A DNA stretch of 64,000 nt, from assembly GCF_003573695.1 (NCBI RefSeq), contig NC_039361.1, positions 42,245,673 through 42,309,672 of the forward strand, given 5' to 3'. How positions within the stretch are numbered: position 1 is the stretch's first letter; every line of letters begins with the position of its first letter. A program made the translations under genes and the position numbers. Source of the stretch: Papaver somniferum. Taxonomy: Eukaryota > Streptophyta > Magnoliopsida > Ranunculales > Papaveraceae. Shown here piece by piece: positions 23,490 to 35,147 of this stretch. The notes below the pieces were generated by a model that was not told the origin of the DNA, ran no database searches, and was given only the letters and a program-made list of their open reading frames with translations.

Positions 23490-23796
23490 GATACTTAGAG
23501 AACAGTTATAAACAACTGGTTTTTCTGAGTGGAATTCACAATGTCATCAAGAAGTCTTAAGATATAAAGGATATCAGAGAGGAAAAAAAAAATGTAGGGT
23601 TCGCAACCTTTAAACAGGTTCGTGGACGTCCAACTCTAAACCCTATAAAGAGTAGAATTGTCGATAATAACCCTTTACTTTATTTTATAGACAAGAAAAA
23701 CAAACCTAAGAAAAAAACTTTTCCTAAAGCCTGAGCGGTATACAATCTTATCTCTTTTGATCAGGCACATGAGACAAGATTTACCAAACAACACAA

Positions 23797-25359
23797 CTAA
23801 TTTGTGTTGTGGTGAACAAAAATTTGTCCACCATTTTCCTCTTGAGAGGAATCCTCTGACTTCTGTCTATCAAAGCGATTTGACCATACCTTCTTCTCTA
23901 ATGGTCTTATGTTGTCTTTGGAAACCAACTTCTTAGATAGAGATAAAATCCTACATACCTCAGCAGTCTTCTGATCAAGTTTAAGCTTCCTTGCCAATCG
24001 ATTTGCTCTTCGTTGAAGTTTGTTGGCGTGCCTCACTTGATGTTTGTACTTGTAACATCTTAATAGTTCATGACCCTTCTGAGAACAAAACGAGCACGTC
24101 AAACTTGGATAATATTCAGGTATCTGTGGTGTGAAAGCAGATAGACACATAGTAGATCCTGAAACATTACAAACAGAGTTTCCAAAGGATGGGTCAATTG
24201 ATTCTTCCAGCTTGATTGGATTCTCTTCTTCACAGAAACCATCAAGGTTGATATATGTATTTCTACAATTATCAAAATCAATGTTTTCACATAGAGGACC
24301 AACACTTGATTTCCTATCTTCATCAGAATCATAGATCTCGGACATCTCATCAAGTGTTACAGCAAGACCTTTGTTCCCAGTATATTTTCTATGATTTGGG
24401 AACTCGTTTGAAAAATAACCAAAACCTTTACACTTAAAGCACTGTGGCATATCCTCGTCATCAGCCTCATCAGCATCCCTGTTTTTAGGAGGGACGCGAT
24501 TGTGAGGTTTATCTGATGACCTAGGTTTGTCTCTTGAAAACCATTTACTTCTCTTCAATAGAAGATCCCTAAACTGTCTTGTGATCAAGGAGACTGATTT
24601 GTCAAGATCTTCATCCGAAAAATCACCCTCAGACTGATCATCCTCAGAGACAAATACACTTTTACTTTTATCAAGTAACTTAATATTCTTATGTGCTTTA
24701 AAGGCAACATCCTTTCCGATTTTGGATGTATGCTCATGATCAAAGATCTTTATCTTTCCAACCAATGTATTTCTGGAAAGATTATCAAGGTTATTTCCCT
24801 CAACGATGGCATGCTTCTTAGACTCGTATATAGATGGCAGCGATCTGAGAATTTTCATCACAATGTCCTTTTCAGGAATAGTCTTACCCAATGCAAAAGA
24901 TGCATTAACAATTTCAGACACTCTGTGATTAAACTCATCAAATGTATCTACATCTGCCATACGAAGGTTCTCCCAATTGGAATTAAGGTTTTGAAGCCTA
25001 GCTTCCTTTTCACTGGAGTTACCTTCAAATACGGTTTCTAAGATATCCCAAGCATCTTTAAACCTAGTGCAATTTGACACATGGTGCTGAAGATTTGGGG
25101 TAATGGCATGTATGATGGCATTCAAACTGTCGGAATTTTGCTTTGCAGCAAGTATCTCGGCAGGATTATATTCAACAATATTCTTGGGAACGTTTACATC
25201 TCCAACTTCCACAACGGGAGCATCATAGCCACTAACAACATATACCCATGATTGAAAATCACGCGCTTGAAGAAAATCTCGCATAGAAATTTTCCACCAT
25301 AAGTAATTAGATCCATCGAAGACTGGTGGTACGTTAATAGAGATAGCACCTCTGTCCAT
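23797..25359 (-). CDS. Copia Gag (UBN2-like) of element C, 520 residues
   Basis: This intact frame starts 54 bases beyond the primer site. The N-terminus (F-D-G-S-N-Y-L-W-W-K) and the W-D-I-L-E-T-V-F-E-G and F-N-H-R-V-S-E-I-V-N-A-S motifs are those of plant copia Gag proteins of the UBN2/DUF4219 type. The first CCHC site has C307 and C310, but His is Tyr at 315 and the last Cys is Phe at 320, so it is probably dead. A second site, C422-C425-H430-C435, fits C-x2-C-x4-H-x4-C exactly. The protein would form the particle and bind RNA. No protease follows, so processing would need another element. The matching gag in B is broken. Confidence 0.85.
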   Translation of the reverse strand: MDRGAISINVPPVFDGSNYLWWKISMRDFLQARDFQSWVYVVSGYDAPVVEVGDVNVPKNIVEYNPAEILAAKQNSDSLNAIIHAITPNLQHHVSNCTRFKDAWDILETVFEGNSSEKEARLQNLNSNWENLRMADVDTFDEFNHRVSEIVNASFALGKTIPEKDIVMKILRSLPSIYESKKHAIVEGNNLDNLSRNTLVGKIKIFDHEHTSKIGKDVAFKAHKNIKLLDKSKSVFVSEDDQSEGDFSDEDLDKSVSLITRQFRDLLLKRSKWFSRDKPRSSDKPHNRVPPKNRDADEADDEDMPQCFKCKGFGYFSNEFPNHRKYTGNKGLAVTLDEMSEIYDSDEDRKSSVGPLCENIDFDNCRNTYINLDGFCEEENPIKLEESIDPSFGNSVCNVSGSTMCLSAFTPQIPEYYPSLTCSFCSQKGHELLRCYKYKHQVRHANKLQRRANRLARKLKLDQKTAEVCRILSLSKKLVSKDNIRPLEKKVWSNRFDRQKSEDSSQEENGGQIFVHHNTN

Positions 25360-25412
25360 AGAGTCAGATCGCTACAAACACAGACTTGTAAGGTCTTGAA
25401 CGTGTTTTCCTG

Positions 25413-25424
25413 TTCTGATACCAA
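25413..25424 (-). other. Primer-binding site of element C (initiator Met tRNA)
   Basis: The minus strand reads TGGTATCAGAAC, one base off TGGTATCAGAGC, the complement of the 3' end of plant initiator Met tRNA. It lies next to the 5' LTR. B and F have the exact version. Confidence 0.85.
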
Positions 25425-25425
25425 T

Positions 25426-26711
25426 TGGAAAAGCGGGGGTCTAACAAAACCACCCAATATTTCGCTTATCAATCTGTATGGACTAACTCCGAAATATTTT
25501 CTAGAGAATCAACTATACAGTCAGAATCAATCTAGGTAAAAGTATCTCAAGGAGTTAATATCTCTCTCTTGTTTTGATTTACTCAAGCTAATAGAAATCA
25601 GCGAGTCTTTAATCAAACACAAGGAATAACTTGGATGGTACCAAAGACCAATATCCAAGGATCAATCAGTGACAATCAACAACCAAAGGTTGGATTACTC
25701 TAATTGATGATCTAACGCACAACATGTATTATTTCAATTATAAAGATAAAACAATATAATGCGGAAATAGAAATAACACAGACACCAGAAATTTTGTTAA
25801 CGAGGAAACCGCAAATGCAGAAAAACCCCGGGACCTAGTCCAGATTGAACATACACTGTATTAAGCTGCTACAGACACTAGCCTACTCCAAGCTAACTTC
25901 GGATTGGACTGTAGTTGAAACCCAATCAGTCTCCCATCGATCCAAGGTAAAGTTGTACTCCCTAAGCCTCTGATCCCAACAGGATACTGCGCACTTGATT
26001 CCCTTAGATGATCTCACCCACAACTAAGAGTTTCTACGACCCAAAATCGCAGGCTTTGACAATAAACAAATCTGTCTCACACAGACAAGTCTATCAAAGG
26101 ATCAATCTGTCTCCCACAGATAAACCCTAAAGGTTTTGTTCTGTCTTTTGATAATAATCAAGGTGAACAGGAACCAATTGATAATCCGGTATTATATTCC
26201 CGAAGAACAGCCTAGATTTATCAATCACCTCACAAAAATCTTAATCGTATGGTAGCGAAACAAGATGTTGCGGAATCACAAACAATGAGACGAAGATGTT
26301 TGTGACTACTTTTTATATCTTGCCTATCAGAGATATCAATCTCACTCCAATCAATTTGATTGTACCCGTACGATAGAAGATGCAAGATCAGATCACACAA
26401 CTACGATAAAAGTAGTATCGGTCTTGCTTCACAATCCCAATAAAGTCTTTTAGTCGTTAACCTGGTTTTAGAAGAAGAAAACCAAAGGTTAAAGGAGAAA
26501 CGACTCTAGCATGCAAACTAGTATCACACGTAAGGTGTCGGGATTAGTTTTGCACAATACTAGATGTCTCCTTTATATAGTCTTTCAAATCAGGGTTTGC
26601 AATTAAGTTACCTTGGTAACAAAGCAATCAATATCCATCGTTAGATGAAAACATGATTTAGAGTCAAGCTAATATTTCTCAACCGCTAGATCGAAAACTT
26701 AGATTGTTACA
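25426..26711 (-). repeat. 5' LTR of element C, inner part
   Basis: It begins TGGAAAAGCGGGGG on the plus strand beside the primer site and matches 18796 onward. It is cut at 26711 by element D, with TTACA duplicated (26707-26711 and 38664-38668). It keeps the segment 26217-26487 that the 3' LTR has lost. A minus-strand TATA box lies at 26572-26579. Confidence 0.88.
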
Positions 26712-28695
26712 TGATGAGTGCCAAATATTGTATATATTTATCCCTTTTTGTTAGCATTTTAACTCATCTTTTGTGCATTAATTCTACATTTTATCCCATA
26801 TTCTGTATTTTCATTGTTTTCAAGAATAAATATTTTTATTAATTAATTTTGCATTTTTAGGTAATAAATAAAGTTCGGATGAGTCGCGGAGCGAAAAGAG
26901 CGGAAAAGTAGTGAAAATCCGGGAGAAATCACGCAAGGAAGCCGCAAAGAATGGAGCGCACGTCCAAAAAGCTGGAAATGGGCTCAAGAAGAAGAAAGTT
27001 GTTCTTAAATAAGAAGTGGGCTCAAGGTTTTCCAAGCCCAAACTCATTTCCCAAACCCATATTCTATACCCAAAAGCCTAAAACCCAAATCCATACCCGC
27101 TTGCGTCTTCAGCCGTCAGATCAGTTCTCAGAAGCATCCGACGGTCGCTCCCTTGCTGTGCATCGAAGTTTGATATCTCCGCCTAACACTACAACACCTA
27201 ACTCCATCTGGCGTCGTTGATTTTGTTTTATTATAATCCAGCGGTCGCTACAAGCTTCACTTCATCTCACCGTCCGATTGATCTTTCATCTCCCTATCCC
27301 ACGGCTCAGCGTCGCAGATCATCAAACTCGATACACTCGCCTCACACCCAAGTGCCGAACACCCTAGACCTCAAACAAACGCACCCTTCCCCTTTCTCCA
27401 TCGAACCCATCTCCTCCATCACCCCCCTCTGCAGAACCACCATACTCCGTACCACCACCATGTCCGTCTCCATCATCACCACCTCACCCCAAATCACTCC
27501 ACTATTTTCTCCCCGACTCTACTCTACCTAAGCCCATCATCACCATCACGTACCATCTCTTTAGCATCACTAATTTCTCCAATTTCTCATCTCTCTGCTC
27601 ACTGAAACCCTAGGTGAGAAATTGGGGATATAAGTGATGATTAAAGCAACAATTGAAGCATGAGAGGAACGAGAAGAAGCAGGAGAAGAGTGGGTCGACG
27701 AGATGGAGCGAGTATCTCATCAACAGTAGGTAAATCAATTTCACCAAACCCTAGTTCTACTGATTTTGGGGGAAAATTGGGGGAAAACCCTAAATGGGTA
27801 ATTGGGTATAAATTGGTGTTGTGGGGAGTGTGTGAAACACACTGTATATCTCTCTGGACTAGCCAGTAGAGAATTTGCTACAAATTTTTATGAACTTCAA
27901 ATTTCAGTGCTTATCAGTTGACAGTTGAAAATTACATATGTTCTTGGTTATCTGATATGTTGCAAATTGTGTCTAAATTATCACTTATGATGAATGTATG
28001 TTGCTACATCATGGTTAGCATGAGCTAATCAGCATCAGGCCAAGGCTCAGTGAAGCCTTGTGCACTGTCATGTGACTAGAAGCTAGGATGGTTCTCCTGT
28101 TGCTGTGTTTTGATTGAGCAAATGGGAGATACCAATGCTCATAGAGCCTGTGATTGGCTGTACTGTCAAAAGACATCCAATGCTAGGGGTAGACTAGTGA
28201 GCAATTTGGTGTTCTTTCATTTCTAGATGTATGCTTAGGAACAAACATAACCTAGAAACATGTCATTTTATTAGGACACAAGGTGGATCATAAGCCTTGG
28301 CTTACCCACCAATTCCCTCTCAGAAACTTGCATTTTCAGTCCTGTGTGTTTGCAATTCAGTTAATTTTCTTGCCTTTTATTTTCTTGCACTTTGTAGCTT
28401 CTGTGCACTGAAGTCAGTGCACAATCCTGCCCTTGCCCTTGGCTTCCAAGCCTTGGTTCTTTGCTTATCTTTCCATGTTGTGGTTCTTAACTGTTTCTTT
28501 ACTGCTTTACCTTGCATCCTTGGTTCATGCCATTTACCTTGCTTTGCTCACTGCCATAGTGCATTGTCACCATTGTTAGCTAGGAAGACTTCTTATATGC
28601 TCCTCTCCCTGTGGACAAACCCCCACTCATCACTATATTATAAATCTTGACCTTGTATACTTGCAAGTGTTTTGTGTGTTCTAATCTTCACAACA
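26712..28695 (+). repeat. 5' LTR of element D
   Basis: It is 1984 bp and very close to 36696-38663 (1968 bp), differing by scattered substitutions and one- or two-base indels. A TATA box (TATAAATT) at 27807-27814 follows a run of GGGGGAAAA and is a plausible promoter. Short open frames inside recur in the 3' copy and are not genes. Confidence 0.92.
27807..27814 (+). promoter_or_regulatory. Putative TATA box of the D LTR
   Basis: TATAAATT lies about 1.1 kb into the LTR. The same octamer is at 37783 in the 3' LTR, and at 57541 and 63907 in the G LTRs, each time shortly before a GTGTGAAAC- or GTGTATGTAAAAC-like stretch. Conservation across the two subfamilies supports it as the transcription start region. 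Confidence 0.5.
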
Positions 28696-28701
28696 AGTTT
28701 T

Positions 28702-28720
28702 TGGCGCCGCTGCCGGGGAG
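28702..28720 (+). other. Primer-binding site of element D (tRNA-Asp)
   Basis: TGGCGCCGCTGCCGGGGAG, six bases after the LTR, matches the complement of the plant tRNA-Asp 3' end with few differences. Confidence 0.85.
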
Positions 28721-28799
28721 CTGGCTGCCATATTTTTGAAGTTTTCATAGCTGTTGTGGCCTTGTTGTGCTTGCCTAGTTGTGTGTGTTCATTGCTATC

Positions 28800-29260
28800 T
28801 TGTTCACTTGCTAACTGCTGCTGGAGCTGTGCATTATTTGTTGTTGCTACCAAGTCTGCTGCAAAGCCTGCTGCAAAGCCTGCTGCTGCTGTTGCCTTCT
28901 CTGCTGAGCTGTTGCTGTTGCTGCTGCTGGTGCTGCTGCCAAGCCAAAGCCAAAGCCTGCTTTCTCTGTTGCTGCTGCTGTTGGTGCTGCCAAGCTGCTG
29001 TTGCTGCCAAGCCTGCTGCCAAGCCAACTGGGCTGCCAACTGAAGCTGTCAACTGGGCTTGTGCAACCTCTGCTGCTGGGCTCTGATCCAACCTTTGCTG
29101 CTGGGCTTGAACCAACTGAGCTGGGCTTGAACCAACTGAGCTGGGCTTAGTAACCTCAATCTCGCTGGGCTTGCAACTTCTGCTCCTGGGCTTCGCTGCA
29201 GATTCTGCTGGGCTCTGCTCCACCTGTTGCTGCTGGGCTTGGACGTGAGCTGCTTAGGAC
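28800..29260 (+). repeat. CTG/GCTG-rich tract in the leader of element D
   Basis: The untranslated leader is packed with CTG and GCTGCC repeats, then with copies of CTGGGCTT (including a tandem GAACCAACTGAGCTGGGCTT). It opens frames of poly-Leu/Cys or poly-Gln in several phases on both strands, none of which look real. Element G has a similar tract at 58870-59190. Confidence 0.8.
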
Positions 29261-29738
29261 GATCCTAAAGCCCAACTGGGCTGTGCAACTAAAAGGGGAC
29301 TAAAAGCCTATTTTTGGGCTTCCCTCCAAAAAACAAGTAAGCCTAACCCATGAGTTAACCCACTTGGGCCTCATTTAAATTCAAATTCGGGCTTGTAATA
29401 ATTAATTTAATTATTTATTTGGGATTGTAATAATTTTTATTTTCTTTTTCTTTTTTATTTGGGACTGTAATTATTTTTTTGTTTTCTTTTATTTTTCTTT
29501 TTTTCTTTTATGGGTTTGTTTTAATTATTATTATTGTTTTTATTTTCTTTTATGGGTTGTGCTAATTTATGCTAGGTTTAGTTCAAAAACTCTTCCAAAG
29601 CCCAATTTTAGACCAAAAACCAAAATCCCTTATTAAAACCAAAACCCATTCAAAACCAAATCTTCATAACCCTTGTGGGCCAAACTGTTTCCGATTGCTC
29701 TGTCTGACCAACATGTTAGTTAAGGTACCTACTAGGAC
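29261..29738 (+). other. Rest of the 5' leader of element D
   Basis: This is AT-rich sequence with long T runs (29440-29560) and repeated AAACCAAA motifs (29600-29670). No gene is seen. Confidence 0.6.
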
Positions 29739-30878
29739 ATGATTGTGACCTACAGAGACCAGACAAACAGACTTGTTAGAATTAACCCAGACGAACCTAT
29801 CGAAATTCTAAGTTCTGAGGGAGACAGTCCAGATCAACCAGAAACAATGGGAGAACCCCGTACCCTCAAGGATTATATGTACCCAACTAGAGCCAGTCAA
29901 CCTTCTTGTATTGTGCTACCCGAGGCTAATGGCCATTATGAGCTGAAATCAAGCACAATACAGATGCTTCCTATTTTTAGAGGTGTTGAGAATGAAAACC
30001 CGTACCACCACGTGAGAGAATTCGAGGAAATTTGTGGAACTCTGCGTTTCACTCAAATGACCGACGAAACCCTGAAGTTAAGGCTCTTTCCTTTCTCCCT
30101 AAAAGATAAAGCAAAGGCCTGGCTTTATGCTTTACAGCCTCAATCCATCATGACATGGGATGACCTCATAAAGGAGTTTTTCAAAAAGTTTTTCCCGAAC
30201 CACAAGACTGCGACAATTCGTCAAAGTCTGAATAGCTTTGTGCAATTAGAAGGTGAAACCTTAGCTAGATACCTGGAGAGATTCAATGAATTATTGCTCC
30301 AATGTCCCCATCATGGTTTTGAAAAATGGAGACTTGTGCAAATTTTGTATGAAGGTCTAGATGTGTCCACCCGAACAACGGTTGAGTCGATGTGTAATGG
30401 TCTATTCGTAGATAAAACTGCTGACGCGTCTTGGGACTTCTTGATTGAAGTAGCTGAAAAGACGCAACAGTGGGAATCCATCCGTGAAACCAGAAAGACT
30501 ACATCCGAAGCAAAGGCTTTTAGGATTGAAGCGGATTTTGAGGGAAGAGCAAACATGGCATCACTAGTTAGGAGATTAGAAGAGTTAGAACTACATAAAA
30601 ATTCAAAACCTTCCACCACTACTCTCCGAGAACATGTCGCTTCGTCTGTTTGTGCTGCTTGTAACGACCCCAACCATCAATTCCAAAATTGTCCAGATTT
30701 GCTTGCAGTCCAGGAGTCTAGGCTTGAACAGGCACATGCCATGTTTCAAAAACCAGAGCATAACCCTTATTCACAGACCTACAATCCAGGATGGAGAAAC
30801 CACCCTAACTTTTCATGGTCAAAAGGACCCACTCAAGGAGGACCATCTCAACCTAATCAGAGCTATCAAAACAATTAG
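29739..30878 (+). CDS. gag: Athila Gag of element D (ends at an in-frame TAG)
   Basis: The 379-residue frame starts in the position expected after the leader. The capsid domain spans about residues 85-205, with R-L-F-P-F-S-L-K-D-K-A-K-A-W-L and E-F-F-K-K-F-F-P, the classic retrotransposon Gag signature of Athila elements. A C-x2-C-x4-H-x4-C knuckle is at C305, C308, H313 and C318. The frame ends at TAG 30876-30878 inside a repeat of N-N-Q-G-Y-Q, where the neighbouring units have CAG, so it looks like a C-to-T mutation. The same frame stays open afterwards into pol. Gag builds the particle and packages RNA. Confidence 0.88.
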   Translation: MIVTYRDQTNRLVRINPDEPIEILSSEGDSPDQPETMGEPRTLKDYMYPTRASQPSCIVLPEANGHYELKSSTIQMLPIFRGVENENPYHHVREFEEICGTLRFTQMTDETLKLRLFPFSLKDKAKAWLYALQPQSIMTWDDLIKEFFKKFFPNHKTATIRQSLNSFVQLEGETLARYLERFNELLLQCPHHGFEKWRLVQILYEGLDVSTRTTVESMCNGLFVDKTADASWDFLIEVAEKTQQWESIRETRKTTSEAKAFRIEADFEGRANMASLVRRLEELELHKNSKPSTTTLREHVASSVCAACNDPNHQFQNCPDLLAVQESRLEQAHAMFQKPEHNPYSQTYNPGWRNHPNFSWSKGPTQGGPSQPNQSYQNN

Positions 30879-33800
30879 GGATATCAGAACAATCAAGGTT
30901 ATCAACACCCGAGAAACCCTCAGCAACAATCAAACTCTCAACAACAATCATATCCTCAACACAATACCGACAAGAGATTATCCACCCTAGAGGAAATGTT
31001 CCAGAGTTTGATGCAAAGTCAGAAAAATCTAGATCAAAAGATGGATCAAATATGTGAGAGAGAAAAGGGTAAACTTCCGAGTCAACCCCAACAAAATCCA
31101 AAGAGGATATTTCAAACAGGCACAACATCCTGCACTGAAACCTCACCTGATCAAATCCATGCCATCACCACCCTCCGAAGTGGTAAAGTCATCGAGAACA
31201 ACGTAAGCGAACCTAATGAATCTGATACAAATTCCACGCTGTCTCCACAACCCCAGAAAACCAAAGAATCTGAGCAAGTTGGAAAATCTGACAATTCTAC
31301 TGCTGTGAATGTCCCTTTGCCAACTCATCTTCCTGTTGCCCCATTTCCTCAAAGATTGATCTATCAACAGAAAAGTACCCATTACAATGAGATGTTAGAT
31401 CTGTTCAAGAGAGTCAACATCAACATTCCTTTTCTTGAAGCAATCAAGCAAATCCCTGCTTATGCCAAATTCCTCAAAGACTTGTGTACTCAAAAGCGCA
31501 AGCTCAATGTGCAAAAACGTGCTTTCTTAGCTGAGCAGGTAAGTTCCATCATTCTGAACAAAACTCCACCCAAGTTTAGGGATCCAGGATGTCCAACAAT
31601 TTCTTGCACTATAGGAGAACACACGGTCAATAAAGCGTTATTAGACCTAGGTGCAAGTGTTAACCTACTGCCATATTCTGTTTATGAGCAGTTAGGTCTT
31701 GGGGAGTTGAAACCAACATCTATCACTCTACAACTGGCAGACCGATCTGTCAAGATTCCTCGTGGAGTGGTCGAAGATGTTTTGATCAAGGTTGACAAAT
31801 TCTATTTTCCCGTAGACTTCATTGTCTTAGACACTCAACCTGTACAAAACCCAGACTGTCACATTCCTGTCATCTTAGGACGTCCTTTCTTGGCTACGTC
31901 CAACGCGATCATCAACTGTCGGAATGGAGTGTTAAAACTGTCTTTTGGTAACATGACGGTAGAATTGAATGTGTTCGATATTAGTCAACAACCTGTGAAT
32001 CTTGATGATGATGATGTGCATGAAGTTAATATGATTGAAGGATTAATGCAAGATTCGTTGACTAACATTCTATCCGTCGACCCCTTTCAAGCATGTATGG
32101 AGAACTTTAACCCTGATTCCTATGATGATGCATACTGTAGTGACGTCCTATCTCTGCTCGAATCTGTACCTCAAATGGACGTCACTGAAAGGAAATATGA
32201 AGTGGAACCACCCTACTCTCTGATTCCAATTATTCCATCCATTGTTGAGCCACCCAAGCTTGAATTGAAAACATTGCCTAGTACGTTGAAGTACGCATTC
32301 CTAGGTTCTTCTGATACTTTACCTGTCATTATTTCATCATGTTTAGACACGGAACAGGAAAGTAAGCTTTTAGAAGTACTTAAGGAACACAAAGAGGCCT
32401 TAGGATGGACCATCTCAGATCTCAAAGGAATTAGTCCCACCATTTGCATGCACCACATTAACCTTGAAGAGAATGCCAAACCATCGAGGGAAATGCAAAG
32501 GAGACTTAATCCTAACATGAGAGATGTAGTCAAAGGAGAGATCCTGAAACTACTTGATGCGGGTATCATATACCCAATTCCCGATAGCAAATGGGTTAGT
32601 CCCATTCAAGTTGTGCCTAAGAAGTCAGGCATTACTGTTGTTCAGAACGACAAGAATGAATTAGTCCCTACTCGTACAACCACAGGATGGCGAGTATGCA
32701 TCGACTACAGGAAGTTGAACACAGTAACAAGGAAGGATCACTTCCCGCTCCCTTTCATTGACCAAATGCTAGAACGTGTGTCTGGACACAGTCACTACTG
32801 TTTTCTAGATGGCTTTTCCGGTTATAACCAAATTCACATTGCTCCGGAAGATCAGGAAAAAACTACATTCACGTGTCCATTTGGGACGTTTGCTTATAGA
32901 CGTATGCCCTTCGGGTTGTGTAATGCACCTGCTACTTTTCAGCGTTGCATGATGAGCATTTTTTCTGACATGATAGATAGTTTTCTCGAGATCTTTATGG
33001 ATGATTTCTCTGTTTTTGGTTCCTCGTTTGACGAATGTTTGAAGCATCTTGCCCTCGTGATATCCAGATGTAAAGAAAAGAACCTTGTTCTAAATTGGGA
33101 AAAATGCCATTTTATGGTGAATTCAGGAATAGTTCTAGGACACATCATCTCAGAGAAAGGAATTGAAGTGGATAAAGCTAAAGTTGACCTCATTCAACAT
33201 CTACCACAACCTTGCTCTGTGAAGGAGATCAGATCATTTCTAGGTCATGCTGGTTTTTACCGGCGATTCATCAAAGATTTCAGCAAAATCTCCAGACCTC
33301 TGTGCAGTCTTCTCTCCAAAGATGTTGCCTTCAATTTGATGCCTTGTGTGAAGGCATGGGAGGAATTAAAAACCCTTCTCACCACCGCTCCTATAGTCCG
33401 ACCACCCGATTGGAAGCTTCCGTTCGAACTTATGTGTGATGCCTCTGATTATGCTGTTGGTGCTGTTTTAGGACAGCGAGTTGATAGACTACCATATGTG
33501 ATATACTATGCTAGCAAAACCCTTAATGATGCCCAACTCAATTATTCAACTACCGAGAAGGAATTGCTTGCCGTCGTTTTCGCATTAGACAAGTTTAGAT
33601 CTTATCTGATAGGGTCTAAGATCATCATATACACAGACCATGCGGCTTTGAAGTATCTTCTTTCCAAGAAGGATGCTAAAGCTCGCCTTATTCGATGGAT
33701 ACTCTTATTACAGGAATTCGATCTCGAAATCCGTGATAAGAAAGGTTGTGAGAATGTGGTTGCTGATCATTTGTCTAGATTAACTTTAGAGTCTATTGAT

Positions 33801-34046
33801 GAATCTGAGCTGATTAGAGAATCATTCCCAGATGAACAGCTGATGTCTATCTCAGACCTTCCTTGGTTTGCTGATATTGTTAACTACCTCGCTACAGGTA
33901 GGATGCCCTCACGTTGGTCGAGACAAGACCGCTCTAAATTCCTGGCTGAAGTCAAACATTTCCTTTGGGATGACCCATATTTTTTAAGTACTGTCCAGAC
34001 CAAATCATTAGGAGATGTGTCCCCAACACTGAACAGAAAGATGTGA
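30879..34046 (+). CDS. pol: Athila Pol, first part: protease, reverse transcriptase, RNase H
   Basis: The frame is the same as gag and is open from just after the TAG; the first Met is at 30996. Numbered from that Met, the protease motif D217-L-G-A is followed by S-V-N-L-L-P, then V-I-L-G-R-P-F-L. The RT has [22 protein letters not shown] blocks and the catalytic F667-M-D-D. RNase H has D815 (C-D-A-S-D-Y) and D881 (Y-T-D-H-A). The frame then slips in a run of six T at 33980-33985 and ends at 34046, while integrase continues in another phase. It copies RNA into DNA inside the particle. The domains are intact here, but the copy as a whole is broken. Confidence 0.9.
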   Translation, partial: GYQNNQGYQHPRNPQQQSNSQQQSYPQHNTDKRLSTLEEMFQSLMQSQKNLDQKMDQICEREKGKLPSQPQQNPKRIFQTGTTSCTETSPDQIHAITTLRSGKVIENNVSEPNESDTNSTLSPQPQKTKESEQVGKSDNSTAVNVPLPTHLPVAPFPQRLIYQQKSTHYNEMLDLFKRVNINIPFLEAIKQIPAYAKFLKDLCTQKRKLNVQKRAFLAEQVSSIILNKTPPKFRDPGCPTISCTIGEHTVNKALLDLGASVNLLPYSVYEQLGLGELKPTSITLQLADRSVKIPRGVVEDVLIKVDKFYFPVDFIVLDTQPVQNPDCHIPVILGRPFLATSNAIINCRNGVLKLSFGNMTVELNVFDISQQPVNLDDDDVHEVNMIEGLMQDSLTNILSVDPFQACMENFNPDSYDDAYCSDVLSLLESVPQMDVTERKYEVEPPYSLIPIIPSIVEPPKLELKTLPSTLKYAFLGSSDTLPVIISSCLDTEQESKLLEVLKEHKEALGWTISDLKGISPTICMHHINLEENAKPSREMQRRLNPNMRDVVKGEILKLLDAGIIYPIPDSKWVSPIQVVPKKSGITVVQNDKNELVPTRTTTGWRVCIDYRKLNTVTRKDHFPLPFIDQMLERVSGHSHYCFLDGFSGYNQIHIAPEDQEKTTFTCPFGTFAYRRMPFGLCNAPATFQRCMMSIFSDMIDSFLEIFMDDFSVFGSSFDECLKHLALVISRCKEKNLVLNWEKCHFMVNSGIVLGHIISEKGIEVDKAKVDLIQHLPQPCSVKEIRSFLGHAGFYRRFIKDFSKISRPLCSLLSKDVAFNLMPCVKAWEELKTLLTTAPIVRPPDWKLPFELMCDASDYAVGAVLGQRVDRLPYVIYYASKTLNDAQLNYSTTEKELLAVVFALDKFRSYLIGSKIIIYTDHAALKYLLSKKDAKARLIRWILLLQEFDLEIRDKKGCENVVADHLSRLTLESIDESELIRESFPDEQLMSISDLPWFADIVNYLATGRMPSRWSRQDRSKFLAEVKHFLWDDPYFLSTVQTKSLGDVSPTLNRKM

Positions 34047-34429
34047 TATCTTTCTGTCATGACCAAGCATGTGGAGGCCATTTCAGTGCCAAGAAAACCG
34101 CTGCAAAGATCTTGCAGTGTGGATTCTATTGGCCATCATTGTTCAAGGATTGCCATGATTATTGTGTTGCTTGTGAACGCTGTCAAAAGCTAGGAAGCAT
34201 TTCGAGGAGAAACATGATGCCATTGAACCCCATTTTGATTGTGGAGATTTTTGATGTTTGGGGGATAGACTTCATGGGTCCATTTCCCATGTCTGACAGC
34301 AAGTTGTACATCCTAGTCGCAGTTGATTACGTTTCTAAGTGGGTAGAAGCCATAGCAACCAGAACAAATGACCACAAGGTGGTACTTTCATTTCTAAAGG
34401 AACATATTTTCACGTTTTGGTACCCCTAG
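34035..34429 (+). pseudogene. pol: Integrase of element D: zinc finger and first part of the core
   Basis: This continues pol after the frameshift near 33985. It has the HHCC finger (H-D-Q-A-C-G-G-H, then C-V-A-C-E-R-C) and the first catalytic Asp in [10 protein letters not shown] second frameshift, near 34412-34429, ends it just before the second catalytic Asp. The matching codons (I-S-D-G-G-S-H-F) follow directly in a different phase. Confidence 0.88.
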
Positions 34430-34826
34430 AGCTATCATCAGTGACGGCGGTTCACATTTTCGTAACAAGTACTTTGAGTCTTTAGTACGCAAGTATGGCA
34501 TAACTCACAAGGTTGCTACTCCGTACCACCCTCAGACTAGTGGACAAGTGGAAGTGTCTAATAGGGAAATTAAGCACATTCTGGAGAAGACGGTCAACCC
34601 GTCCAGGAAAGATTGGTCATTGAGATTGAATGATGCTTTGTGGGCCTATAGAACAGCTTATAAGACACCAATTGGCATGTCCCCCTATCGTCTAGTGTAT
34701 GGAAAGCCGTGCCATCTACCTGTGGAATTAGAACATCGTGCCTACTGGGCAATCAAAGAGCTGAACTTTCTCTGGACGAAGCTGGAATTCAACGGAAACT
34801 TCAACTCAACGAGTTGGAAGAATTGA
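34430..34826 (+). pseudogene. pol: Integrase of element D: rest of the catalytic core
   Basis: The open phase holds the second Asp (I-S-D-G-G-S-H-F) at about 34436 and the third acidic residue in G-Q-V-E-V-S-N-R. The typical [10 protein letters not shown] and [14 protein letters not shown] blocks of Athila integrases follow. A third frameshift near 34770 ends the phase at 34826. Confidence 0.88.
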
Positions 34827-35147
34827 GAAATGAGGCTTATGACAGTGCCAAGCTGTACAAGCAGAAGATGAAGATTTCATGAGCGTATTCTGCGCAAATC
34901 CTTCACTCCTGGTCAGAAAGTCTTGCTGTATGACTCCCGATTACATCTTTTTCCAGGAAAACTGCGTTCCAGATGGAAGGGTCCGTACCTAGTACGCACA
35001 GTTTTTCCTCATGGAGCTGTAGAGCTGGAGGATGTCTCCAACAAGAACGTTTTCAAAGTCAACGGGCAGAGATTAAAGCCATTCCTTGAGCCATTTCCAC
35101 CCGACATTGAAACAACCAACCTGGAGGACCCAGTCTATGTGGACTAA
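34827..35147 (+). pseudogene. pol: Integrase C-terminus of element D
   Basis: It continues with a Glu/Arg-rich helix, then [19 protein letters not shown] and a terminal N-G-Q-R-L-K-P-F-L, the usual Athila integrase tail. At least one more small indel (near 34880) separates the first part from the clean frame at 34923-35147. The stop at 35145-35147 is the natural end of pol. Confidence 0.85.

Noticed and set aside
27217..27531. Open frames in the D and G LTRs (also 37195-37590, 57075-57341, 63441-63707)
   Set aside because: Each occurs in both LTR copies, so conservation only reflects the age of the LTRs; no motif is visible.
28672..29223. Several overlapping frames on both strands rich in Leu/Cys, Ala or Gln
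   Set aside because: They are products of the CTG repeat tract in the leader of element D; no phase shows a domain or a sensible start.
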